The notes under the pieces were generated by a model. The model made no database searches and was not told the origin of the DNA. It was given only the letters and a program-made list of their open reading frames with translations. Of a stretch of DNA of 64,000 nt, positions 39,401-50,918 are shown one piece after another. Source of the DNA: Hirudinaria manillensis. Its lineage: Eukaryota > Annelida > Clitellata > Hirudinida > Hirudinidae. Each line of letters opens with the position of its first letter. Position 1 is the stretch's first letter. The translations under genes and the position numbers were made by a program. The stretch spans positions 2,598,001-2,662,000 of the forward strand of contig CM067537.1 in NCBI GenBank assembly GCA_034509925.1, in the 5' to 3' direction.

Positions 39401-42400
39401 GAATAAATTATTAGCTGCGTGTATTAAGATATCCTTGAATAAATTATTAGCTGCATGTATTAAGATATCCTTGAATAAATTATTAGCTGCGTGTATTAAG
39501 ATATCCTTGAATAAATTATTAGCTGCATGTATTAAGAAAAGGTTGAATAAAAATGTTGAGCCATGAATACAGAACCAATTCCAAAGCATGGAGGCATTGG
39601 AATGACATTAATATGCTAATTATAATAACAACCACTTGATGTCATTGGCAAGATGTTTACAGGCACAGCCTTGGAATATGCTGTCTTAGTGTTAAAGTTA
39701 GTGTTAGCCATAGCAGACATCCAACAAATCAGCATTAATTATCATATTATTTATTATTTTATTATGTTAATCATTTAAACTCCACCTTCTTTGCCCTTTG
39801 CTTCCAGAATGCCTCCGCCCACATATCGTCCCATCTGCTGCCTCAGCATCCTGTTTTCCTCCGACTCGATGTTCAGTCGTTCCATGGCTTGGGACACCTG
39901 GAGTGATTTATTAGGTGCATATTTTAACACCTGGTATTGGATGCCAACGTTTTTAACAGATGCACTCATGCGTGACAACACAACATCAGGAAAATGGGTA
40001 AAGATGACTGGCAATTGAATTGTATGTCACAGCACGAAGGTTATGGGTGTCCGGAGCTAATGGCTCCTATTATTGATAAATACCATTTATAAACTTATTA
40101 TTTATAATAAATTAAATGTAATTAAACGATAAAAATGTTTTTTTCTCCTTTTTCTCAACAAACTCTTCAGATTTAACGACGACTTCAAGTCACCATCCAC
40201 TCACATATCCATCCAAGTATTGACTGCTCTGCGGGGCATTCGTATCAACGTCGTCATCATCATCTGCATCCTTGGTGAACAGAAGGTCATGGTCACTGAT
40301 GCCTCTGAAGTTGTCTGCAACAAGTTATCGTATAATATTATATAATTATTACGAGCTTAATTTAACTTGATTTGCAATGCATTATTCGAGGCAGTAAGTT
40401 GTTAATTATTTTATTTAAAAGATAATAAAACAAAATATGTTAACTCCAATTAATATTAAGTCAATCAATAAACTTGAATAACAGCTATGAATAAACATGA
40501 GCTAGCATAAACAGCATTCAATAAGTCCAGCCCACAGCCATAGGTCGGCCAATAAGAAGCATTTAATCCTTAATCTTAAAATAGACTTCCGTGCGACAAA
40601 ATTCCTACCGAGCGTGTGCAGGAAGTTGATGTGAGTTTCCAGCTCCTCGTTGGTGTTTCTTTTGCCTCTGAACATTTCACTCAAGTTCCTCTGAGTCTCA
40701 GAATCTTCAAGGTTGTCCAACTCAAACAACTGGAACAAATCCTGCTTCGAGAAGTGCCTGGAGGTTCAAGGGACAACTTCAATGACACATATAATATATA
40801 TATATATATAATTTAAAAATAATATGGAATATATTCAATTCAATCCACAAATAAAATTCATAAAATTATATCCATAAATACTTATTCAGATTATGATTTT
40901 TTATTTATTTTGTTATAAGTGAATAACAAATACCATAAGGATGCATCACAACCCACTATCCACAGCACTTCAAATAAATTCTAATATAGTACAACATAAT
41001 AATCATAAATAATCAATCAAGCATCATCAGCCAATAACATCACAGCCTCATGTTCGAGGCTCACCTGAACGGATTCTTTGCATCCTGCAGTGTCTTCTTG
41101 CAGATGGAATCCTTGTACACCTGTCTCCTGTAAATCTTTTCTTCGACGGTTCCGCAGGTGATGAGTCGATAAATGACGACGTCCTGTTTCTGTCCGATCC
41201 TGAACGCTCGGTCGACCGCCTGAGCGTCGGTGGAGGGGTTCCAGCTCGGATCGTCTGCCAAGAAAAAAAGGTTTGGCGGGATAAGACCGTTGCAATGTCT
41301 CGGAAAACCCGAAGAAAATGTTGCGTGGAGGTTTCGGCTCGTTTGAGTGTCCGAATATGAATTAACTTTTCGTTTAATGAGAACTATTAAACTAATTTTT
41401 AATGTAATTTAATGAAATTAATGTAATTGAAATGTAATCATAAGTGATTATGATAATGATATGAAAATGTGATCCAATGTAGATTAAAATTAACAAATCA
41501 CTTGTCAGTTATTATGGCCTTTTAGGTAACTTAATAAAATAATGAATAATTATAATTTTTGCTCACAAATCATGAAGTTAAAACATAACAAATTACTTTC
41601 ACTAACAAATTATGACATTAACACATAACAAATTATTTTTACTAACAAATTATGACCCTGTTGGCAGCAGTCAGCGTGAGACCAACTCCTCCGACTTTGG
41701 TCGTCAGCAGAAAGACTTGGTACTTGCTCTTCTTCTGGAACTTGTCGATGATTTCCTGCCTCTCGGACATCAGACGAACTCTCCCGTCCAGTCTGCAGTA
41801 CGAGAACCCCTGAACGTCGCAGGGAATTAAGTCGATTAATTATTTATTTACTAAAATACATAATTAACCGGCACGCAAAAAGCTTTGTAGTTAATCGATA
41901 AGCAGTTAACTGATAGCCGACGGAATTCCGTTGCATGATAAGATAGGTTACTGCCGGACACGGTAGAACCGCTCTTTGTACGTGAAATCCTTCGTGCTGG
42001 CAACAAGCTGCAAGTTACTGCTCGGGTCGTTAAAATTAAGTCGAAAGAAGCATCGTCGATTGACGCAATACACGGTGTTATGACATGTATTGACAGAATA
42101 CGTATACGTTTACTCTGATTCTTAAAATCGCGTGCTCAAAAATAAACTTCTATTGGGAACAAACCCAAGTCAAGATCCAAAGTCGAGCAAACATGACTCG
42201 CACAGTCGACGTATACATGAACCGATTATCATAAATTATTTCGGCCGACGGCAAAAGATATATGGCCCCACCTTTTCCGAGATGACCTTCTCGATGATGT
42301 CGAGGATCCGCCTCGACTGCGAGAAGACGAGGCACTTGTGCTTCTCCTCCCTCAGTCGATCCAGCAGTCCGAACAGGAAGCTCATCTTTCCTGCCTCCTT

Positions 42401-45400
42401 CGTGAGGACGTGGTTCGGGATGAATTTTATGTCGAATGTCAACTCGCCCCCTTCGTCGTCTGAGTCTTCGTTGAGACTGAATGTGGCATTGAATGTATGG
42501 ATGGATGGATGAATGAATGAATGAATGAATGAATGAATGGATGGATGAATGGAATGAATGAATGAGGCCGAGTCGTGACTGGGGAATATACATGGAAATC
42601 AGGAAATGGAAGCAGATGATGTCAGAGTTTGGAGATTCTATGCAATTAATTTCTGCTGTTACAGATTAAATCTTAAAATGTCTCATACATTTAAATTTAA
42701 CTATTACAAGCATTACTTAGTAGTCATGTTTGTAACAATATAAGTCATGTATTAATAATTATTATTATTACAATAATTATTATTATAATAAGTATTATTA
42801 TTACATGACTCGTTAAATTGCAGCTATAATTTAACACTCCAATTGATTGCTGATGACTAAACTATGCACTCCCCGACCCCGAGCCTCATTTGCATATCAA
42901 CCCACCCGTCGACCCCCTCGGACACCCCCAGCATCTTGCACTTCTGATTGGACAGGAGCCTCGGGTGGTCGCAAATCTTCTTCAACATGGTCAGAGCCAC
43001 GAGGGGAGATCTTGTTGTGTTCAACAGCTTCAATATTTAATGAGTTATTGAATAATTAATTAAGGTTAACTTTGAATAATAAGTTTAACATTAAATGATA
43101 ATGATGTTTTATTACACCACAGAATAACTCGTAATAACAGCACAAGCAATCGATTAATTATTATTATTAATTAATTAATTAATTAATTATAATTTCAGAG
43201 AGACTCACGCTCTTGACTTCGTCTGAGGTCAGGAAGGCCTTGTAAACCTTTTCCTGGTCATCAGAAACTCTGATCCAGCAGATCAAATCGTTCTTTTTTG
43301 TCAGTTTGGGCATCCTGATCGACAAAATTTATGTTTATTCAAGTAACGAGGTCGTTTGCTTAACTTCGCAATGAGAAGCAAGTTGTTGAGACATTAAGGC
43401 CACGTCATGTACAGGAAAGTTACAAAACGTTACGAGCCAAAGAACCAATACTTTTCAGTAAACCACCCTAACCCAACCCTCTGAGTAATAATTCAAATAA
43501 TAATAATGATGACCGTAATAAACTAGTAATAATATTAAAATAGATATTTGATGTACAGCTGTAGCGTTCAAAGAGTACAGGGGATTTGTCTATCGGTGAG
43601 CTGATATCACAAGTTGTTGATGAGTTAAGGTTGTGTCATTTACAGAAAAGTTACAAAATGAAAGCATAAGTTACAAAAAGTTAGGAGCCAAAGGAGCAAT
43701 AGTTTTCAGTAAACCACCTTAACCCTATCCTCTGAGTAATAATTCAAATAATAATAATAATAACAATGACCGTAATAAACTAGTAATAATATTAAAATAG
43801 ATTTTCGTAGAGCTCAAAAAACATCATGACTTCTTCTACCGGCCACCCCGTCATTGAAAATGCAAATGCGACGATCGAGAATCGAATTCGAGCGACTTTT
43901 GAGAACCTACTCTGCAGACTCCGAATCCCCGGAGATGTTTTCCATTTTGATGGCCTCCTTGAGTCGTCTCAACAGGAACGGACTGATGAGTTCATTCAGT
44001 TGGGCGCTCATCGCCTCCCCGAGCCTTCTCTCCTCCAACGTCGCGTCCTTCTGTCTCGCCTGAGTCGGGTCGAGTTAGCATTAAAAGCATTCGTTTAATA
44101 TTAACGACAATCGATTAAAGCCTTTGACGAATTATCTACGTTGATTATTATTATCATTATTATTATTATTATTATTAATATTATTATTATTATTATTATC
44201 CATAGATGGCTGTGCTTTTTAATTCTGACTCACCCTCACGATGGGAGTTTCGAACTTCTCCGTGAACGTTTTTAAAGTTCCGAGCAGCTGACCCTGATGC
44301 GTCCAGTCGTACAACGACCACAACTCCTGCAGATCGTCGACCGATTAAATTATTACCCTATTTATGAGATTATTAATCGCAATTAATCTATTATTTCATA
44401 ATTTTTATAGAAATAGAAATTAATTAAATGCTCAAGTAGTAGTTTTGACTCTAAAAATATAAAACAAGTCATTACAATTCTGAAATCAATTAACATAAAT
44501 TATTAACAAGCAGTACCGCTCCAATAAGAACAAAGTAAACAAACACGGGAACGGATGCCATTGGTTACTGACCTTAAGGCTGTTCATGATCGGTGTGCCC
44601 GTGAGGATGAGTCGTTGGGGGCAATTCACCCCGTGGAGGGTTTTTGCAGTCTTGGTCTGATGGTTCTTTATCTTGTGTCCTTCATCGAGTATGCAGTAGT
44701 CCTGATTAATTATTATAATTTTATTATAATTAGTCCTGGGACTTGGATGCTTTGGTTGAGTAATGATATGACATGAGGAAGTGTTTTTGAAAAGTTTTTT
44801 TCCAATCTCAATAAATGATAAACATATAAAATAATAAATTATATAAATAATACATATAAATACATATAAAATAATAAATTATATAAATAATACATATAAA
44901 TACATATAAAATAATAAATTATATAAATAATACATATAAAATAATAAATTATATAAATAATACATATAAATACATATAAAATAATAAATTATATAAATAA
45001 TACATATAAATACATATAAAATAATAAATTATATAAATAATACATATAAATACATATAAAATAATAAATTATATAAATAATACATATAAATACATATAAA
45101 ATAATAAATTATATAAATAATACATATAAATACATATAAAATAATAAATTATATAAATAATACATATAAATACATATAAAATAATAAATTATATAAATAA
45201 TACATATAAATACATATAAAATAATAAATTATTAATTAAAACTTTAAAAGGTGCAGTCATTCATTTGTTCATTTTTTTATTTTGAATAATACACCAAATA
45301 AAAACAATTTAAAACAGCATTAAAGAAATAGATTTTATCAGACAAACAACCAGACAAAGTAAAACATGAATATTTAAATATAATTATAATTATAGAACTG

Positions 45401-47303
45401 AATTTTTCCCATCACGAATGCACTCAACAACAGGTCAGACGAACCCATCGGATTTCCCCGAGCAGGTCGGCACTGGTCGTGAACGTGTTGTACGAGGTGA
45501 GGCAGACGCCTCCTCTCCTCTTGACGGCATCCATCACTCGCTCCTTCTCTCTCTTCGTAACTTCGTGGAACTTTGCTATGTGGAGGCCGGGCGTCCTGAT
45601 AATAGTACGAAGGAATTATTCGTTAATTGATAGCGGCAGGAGATATTTATCAATTAATGCACAGATCAATGCATTGGAACTGCTTGATTTAAAAATCATG
45701 TCCGGGGTTCAAGTCAGCATCAATAATAATCAATAAACACATCTATTATGTCACATAAATTATGCTAATGGGCACCATTTAGCAAGTTCGTTCTCCCAGT
45801 TAGAGATGAGTGGAGGCGGAACAACGATGAGAGTGTTTTTGATCCTCTGCGAGTCGAACATCCCTGCCAGGAAGCTGCACACCTGCACCGTCTTTCCGAG
45901 ACTGGAAGTAGAGAGTGGTTCCGATCGATGAACGATATTTCGAGGGTCGTATTAATAATTAATTAATTAATAATCAATTGATTATCATAATTTATCAAAA
46001 ATAACAACAGCAGCAGCATTGATAACAACAAATGCTATCGGAAGAATTGTAGAGAAACAAAAATTAAAGCCAGGTCAATTATGCTTGTTAATCAAAATAC
46101 TTGAATTGCAAGAAATAATGTATTTTTCTAAAATATCAAATGAACTCAATAACATTACATTTTTTAAAATTTAATTTTATATTAAAAATAGGTAATAATT
46201 GACAAAAGCTATCACCATCACCATTACCACAATCATCATCATAACCATCACCACAACCATCATAATCATGGCCATGGTTAAGATGCAATGAAATTCTCAG
46301 AGAATTACTCAAAAACCGATAAAAAAAAACCTGACCCCATGTCATCACCAAGAATGCCACCAGTTCTGCTCCTGAAGAGTTTGTAAAGGAACAGGACTCC
46401 GTTCCTCTGGTAGTTATAGAGCTTGTCGTAAATTCCTTTCGACAAGTAGAATCCTTCCCCGAGGTGAACCATGGACGCCCTGCTGGTTTTGAGGTGGCCC
46501 TGAAATTATTAGTTGACGAGGTTAGGATAATAAATGGACGTCGTTAATCGATTATAATCGTTGCGAGTGTTGTTAATCGAATGAGTTTTATGATGATCTT
46601 CCTTTTTGTGATGTTGCCACTGCTATGTTGTAGACTGATGGGTTTTGTAATGCATTGATGGAAACATGCTTGGATGGAATCACAGTGGTTGTTTGAGACT
46701 AGCAAATGTTGAGATTACAAATAATTTCATTGCGACTTTGGTTTAATGGAATTGTGTGCATTCCAAACAAAGACAGAAATTAAGCAGTAGACATGACTTC
46801 ACCATTAATTACAAGTATTTTATTAAATCAAGTGTGCATTGGTTTCTTGCTCACTTATAGCTTAAGACAAATGAAGACAATTCTCAGCATTTTAACATGC
46901 TTTTGCAGCAAAATCCCAGAAAAATCTTTGAATCTTTAATCATTGAGAAAAACAAACACTAGCATCACTTCACAAGTACTTGTTAAATTGTCTTGTATCA
47001 TTCCAAACAATTTAAAACACTCAACATTAATGACAATAGCTCAAGTTAACTTCCTAATTACGAGTAACTTTTATAAAATATTGTTTATTTGTTAATAAAA
47101 CAAAGCATGAAAGCCATCAAAACATTTGTTGCAGGAAAAAAATGAACAACCTCGATTTTGCTGATGAGGTTTAACAACTTTTCATGACTTGGAGTGATTT
47201 CAAGGGCTTTTCTGTAGAGTTCGAGAGCACCCTCGAGGTTCCCTTCAGTTCTTAGTCGTTTGGCTTTGGCACACATGGCCGACCATTTCTCTTCGTCAGA
47301 CAT
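36487..47303 (-). CDS. ERCC6L: ERCC6L / PICH, SNF2-family DNA translocase
   Basis: Exons, 5' to 3': 47151-47303, 46336-46499, 45776-45901, 45445-45595, 44573-44701, 44234-44326, 43911-44059, 43209-43314, 42906-43027, 42272-42476, 41647-41809, 41065-41254, 40609-40757, 40205-40314, 39786-39897, 39308-39342, 39036-39082, 38606-38763, 37148-38498, 37018-37072, 36487-36567; 1282 aa (human 1250). An N-terminal TPR-like motif ([16 protein letters not shown]) is followed by the SNF2 ATPase: DDMGLGKT (spliced), DEGH (204-207), LTGTP (231-235), then [25 protein letters not shown] and [11 protein letters not shown] (532-542). [10 protein letters not shown] follows, as in PICH. Residues 787-1237 are one very acidic exon. 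A C-terminal TPR-like motif ([13 protein letters not shown]) and LKERLGR end the protein. PICH coats ultrafine anaphase DNA bridges. All phases agree. Confidence 0.94.
39351..39549. repeat. 36 bp minisatellite, five and a half units
   Basis: Units start at 39351, 39387, 39423, 39459 and 39495, with a partial sixth. Core: GAATAAATTATTAGCTGC(A/G)TGT. The A and G variants alternate strictly (A-G-A-G-A), suggesting expansion of a 72 bp dimer. The first and the partial last unit read AAGAAAAGG where the others have AAGATATCC. It lies in the ERCC6L intron next to the 35 nt exon 16. Confidence 0.92.
43370..43808. repeat. ~240 bp imperfect tandem duplication in ERCC6L intron
   Basis: About 43379-43551 and 43612-43808 share AAGTTGTTGA, a GAAAGTTACAAAA block, TTTTCAGTAAACCACC, TCTGAGTAATAATTCAAATA, and GTAATAAACTAGTAATAATA, with substitutions and small indels. 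It lies between exons 7 and 8. Confidence 0.8.
44822..45231. repeat. 40 bp AT-only minisatellite, about ten units
   Basis: The unit is TACATATAAATACATATAAA then ATAATAAATTATATAAATAA. One copy near 44930 is 30 bp because it lacks one ten-base half of the TACATATAAA pair. Apart from the TACA cytosine it is entirely A and T. It lies in the ERCC6L intron between exons 4 and 5. Confidence 0.92.
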
Positions 47304-48265
47304 CGCTTAATTCCTTAACTTTAAATATCAGAAAATTCAACGTTACGTCGGTTCGATGAATTACAAGTTAGATAATTTGAGAGGATAAGTTAATTGCACA
47401 CGCCGGTAACGAACGGAGACCCGCTCACCTAATGTTATTTGGAAAGCAACTTGACTTTTTAATGAAAAATAGGCAAACTTTTGTTCGAAATTTAGCGACA
47501 AAGAAATCTATGCAAATATCAAAGTTGGTGCAATGTCAGATATTATAAATTTATCGTTTATTAGCCACTGACTCCATCACGCTGGTGCCGATTCAAACAT
47601 TAGAGAACCCGCCCTTATTAAATATGCAGGAGTATCAGCTGAAATGAACTTAATAACATTACTTTTCGCTATTTTTTTGCAGTAAAAAATAACTAACTGC
47701 TTAAAGATATAATACCATACCTAAATATTTCATAAATCCAGTCAAATTTAGTTAATAATAATAACTTTAGCCACGCCTTCTTGAATCCTACTGGTTGGTA
47801 CGAACAATTGTTTATTTAAAAAAATTCCTAAATATTCACTATTAACTTTACCTTTATATTAATATAATATTAATGATATTAATAATTCAAGACGTAAATA
47901 TTTAATGCAAGCTTTTTGATTTTTTTTAAGTCTAAAATTTATATTTGCGGTCACAGCGATTTTATCAATTGACCTCCTTGTTTAATCTTCCATCATTCTC
48001 AGATTTAGCTGTCTGATGAATTCTCTTTAACTCATTCTGTAGGACATTTATGAAAGGGCACAATTATTGTGATTAACAAATTATTAATAGTTGTCATTCA
48101 TTACTATGGAATGCGCACATTGATCTTCGATTGAAACATCTTTTATTACATCATTAAATTTAACAGATATTGTGCATTTTGTGACATATCAAATAACTAA
48201 ATGTACTAACCATAAAAGCCACTAAGTAGATAAAAACTACGAAGTACTCAGCATTGCACAGTAAC
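47304..48265. other. ERCC6L upstream region
   Basis: AT-rich, no coding frame supported. It should hold the ERCC6L promoter. The last eight bases (48258-48265, ACAGTAAC) are the left target-site copy of the hAT element. Confidence 0.5.
48258..48265. repeat. hAT target-site duplication, left copy (ACAGTAAC)
   Basis: Exact match to 49440-49447 on the far side of the element. Confidence 0.9.
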
Positions 48266-49439
48266 TAGTGATCGACCGGGGCGACAATTTTAGCCGGGAC
48301 CGGGGCCGGGGTAGGGGTAGCGGTTGCCGGGGGCAGCCGGGACCGGGGTTCAGGCGGGCCGGGGTTAGCCGGGGCCGGGGTTAGCCGGGGCCGGGGTTGA
48401 AGCCGGGGTTGGGGAGGCCATCTATAATAACGTTAACTAATGGTGCTTTTATTTTCTAAACATGTTGTAAACGTCAAATAATATATAAGTATGCTTATTA
48501 TGTCAAAGAGATTCTGTAAAACCTGTAATAAAAAAATTTTTTCACAACGACAACTCTTCCACGCTCCGTTGCGAAAACTTAGAGAAACATTAAATCGTTG
48601 ATGGAATCTCATGAAAATCAAATCTTATTGAATACTAATTGATTACTGTTTTGTGAAGGCCATAGTAATGAAAGTTAAACGGTAATTTTTTTAAAACTCA
48701 TAGTTTTAATGACATCATTCCAGTTTCCAGCCAATGATGTTTATTTAACTCCATCGAGTTAAGGAAACTTTCTTAGGCTCCTTTCGATGGGAGGGTGCCT
48801 GCATCTTGTTCAGGAACAGAGGAGGGTCATTCAAGCAAGGACAACGACCTGTGAGAAGAAGTATTGAGAGAAGAAGCTTCCGAAATTACGGGAAAGAAAG
48901 CACCCGAAGCAGAGAGGGAATTGGAGGCTTACCTTTCAAAAAAGCACATAAATAGAACGGATGACCCACTGGCCTACTGGAAAATTTACAGGAGCGAGTT
49001 ACCAGGCTTGGCGAAGCTGGCAAGGATTTACCTAAGCCCACCTCCCAGTTCAAGTGATAGTGAACGGGAGTTTAAAGTGGCACAGTCTATTCAAAAAGGG
49101 AGAATTAGACTGTTGCCCAAAAATGTTGAAGCTTTAGTATTCATTAAGTATAACTTAAGAGCTCTATCGTACTCCACTAATTTGCCGGCTGTACCTGAGG
49201 ACTTTAACTCTCCGAACGATATATTTTATGATTCGTCGGATGATGAATAAATTTTATTTAAGTTGACAAAGCTAAAAATTCGACTTTTGTTTACCCCCGG
49301 CTAAACCCCGGTTGAATTTAAGCCGGGGCGGGACCGGGGCCGGGGAATGTTAAAAAGCCGGGACCGGGGCCGGGGCCGGGACCCCGGTGGTAAAAAAGGC
49401 CGGGGTTCAGCCGGGTCCGGGGTCCCCGGTCGTTCACTA
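48266..49439. mobile_element. Non-autonomous hAT DNA transposon derivative with TIRs and 8-bp target duplication
   Basis: The left end reads TAGTGATCGACCGGGG; the right end read inward reads TAGTGAACGACCGGGG, one mismatch in sixteen. ACAGTAAC occurs immediately outside both ends (48258-48265 and 49440-49447), a perfect 8-bp target duplication typical of hAT. Inside both ends lie GC-rich arrays of CCGGGG, CCGGGGCCGGGG and AGCCGGGG motifs (about 48282-48418 and 49298-49432), very unlike the AT-rich surroundings. The middle keeps only a transposase C-terminus, so the copy cannot supply a full transposase. Confidence 0.9.
48855..49250 (+). pseudogene. hAT transposase C-terminal fragment (dimerisation domain)
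   Basis: About 131 codons are open between a stop at 48852-48854 and a stop at 49248-49250, with no ATG near the start. The translation contains DPLAYWKIYRSELPGLAKLA, LSPPPSSSDSEREF, and KNVEALVFIKYNLRAL, the pattern of the hAT C-terminal dimerisation region (ZBED-type transposases). The RNase H-like catalytic core and BED finger are absent. The fragment itself has no internal stop. It could be an internal-deletion derivative moved by a full-length relative. Confidence 0.85.
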
Positions 49440-49447
49440 ACAGTAAC
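49440..49447. repeat. hAT target-site duplication, right copy (ACAGTAAC)
   Basis: Exact match to 48258-48265. Confidence 0.9.
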
Positions 49448-50918
49448 CACAGGAGGTTCTTTTCAAGTCGAACATATGTCTTCTTTCTCCAACATAAACA
49501 CCTCCCTACTTGCGTAAAACCAGAGCGAATCTTAGTGAGAAGCTCGGGATCCTAGTTGATCGAAATTGAAATTTCGTCATTTTATTTTTTGATTTGATAA
49601 AAAAAGGTGGTAAACCAGTCAGAGAACGACTCTGACCTCCTTCCTCGCCTTAAACGAGAGCTTTTCTCGATGGAAGCAGCAGATACCTTCGTTTCCAAAG
49701 ACGGCCAAACTACGCCAATCCTTCCTCCCGCTCAGCGACCCATCATTCTGGCTTAGGTATACCAGAATCAGTTTTGACCGAGACCAATATAACCCCTGGT
49801 AAGATTACTCTACGAAGTATTCAACATTTTGCAGTAACCACGCGAGGTTACTTCTTAGCGACAGGCTACGTTTGCAAAATATCGTCGATTCGTTGTTGGA
49901 ACAAAGCATGAAACCAGCCCAAAAACTATTCTATTTTTAGGGGGAAATACACCTTTTTGTGGGGCTTTTTTTTTAAACAACTTTTCACGACGCAAAAAGA
50001 ACACCGATCGAGGTGTTTAAGTGATCGTCGAGTCAAAATGCTGGAGAATCAAAATAAATTTGTATCGGAAACTGGTAAATTGCACAGGACGATCCACAGT
50101 CCACTGTTTGCAAGATTATGGCTGCTCGAAGCGTATGTCGACAGGTGGCGCCCTGTTGTCAGATTGGTGGAAGTGAAGCACTGATCTCATAGAACAGAAA
50201 TTTAACGAAGGCTCACATTTTAAGTAGTTTTTATGAATACTTAAATATACTAATTATGTATACCTTAGTATACTAAAGTATGCATTGATACTCCTTGATC
50301 CGCCGATGGTGTCGTGTTCGATAGCAACATACAAATAATGCTCTAGTCTCTCGTTTTCCAGGCACATTCTCGGCTTCATAATTATGTCAATTATAATTTT
50401 TATTTAGTATTAATTATAATTATGTTAATAAAAAAATAATTAATAATTACTGAGAAACTGCTTTTACTAAAGCTCTACCTAGTGTATCACATACCACATA
50501 TCACGAAGGTACTTATAACCAAAGTTGATTTCGAAAGTTATTGTCTGACATTTCATGCCAGATTATGAACATCTTTTACGGAGGGAACATTGTATAACGA
50601 ACTCCATTTACATTCATTGATAAATAACCCATTTCGATAGCAAAGTATGAAATAATTTAAAAACAAAAATCACTGAATTTCAAATATTTATCACGCAATA
50701 ATTGTAAACACTTATCAAGTTAAAAATCATTAAAAGCTTCACTTTCTGGTGATCTACCTGAACCGTGCTCTCGATAAAAACAAACCCAGGTGTTGCGTTT
50801 TCGTACTTCGGAACTTATTGAATGTTGTTGTGTCGTCAGTCAACAATTTAACGGAATTAAAAACTACGCAAAAACGAATTGTTGAAGCGAATGAAATATT
50901 TTCGTAAATATACTCAGA
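49448..50918. other. PALS2 upstream region
   Basis: It lies between the hAT element and the PALS2 start and should contain the PALS2 promoter. The stretch around 49812-49865 resembles the sequence around the hAT insertion site with the element removed (shared ACGAAGTA(T/C)TCA, CAGTAACCAC and GAGGTT). A 75-codon frame at 49957-50184 matches nothing I know. Confidence 0.45.

Noticed and set aside
39351..39549. CRISPR-like array of ~36 bp direct repeats
   Set aside because: Units are contiguous with no unique spacers and lie in an animal gene intron; it is a minisatellite.
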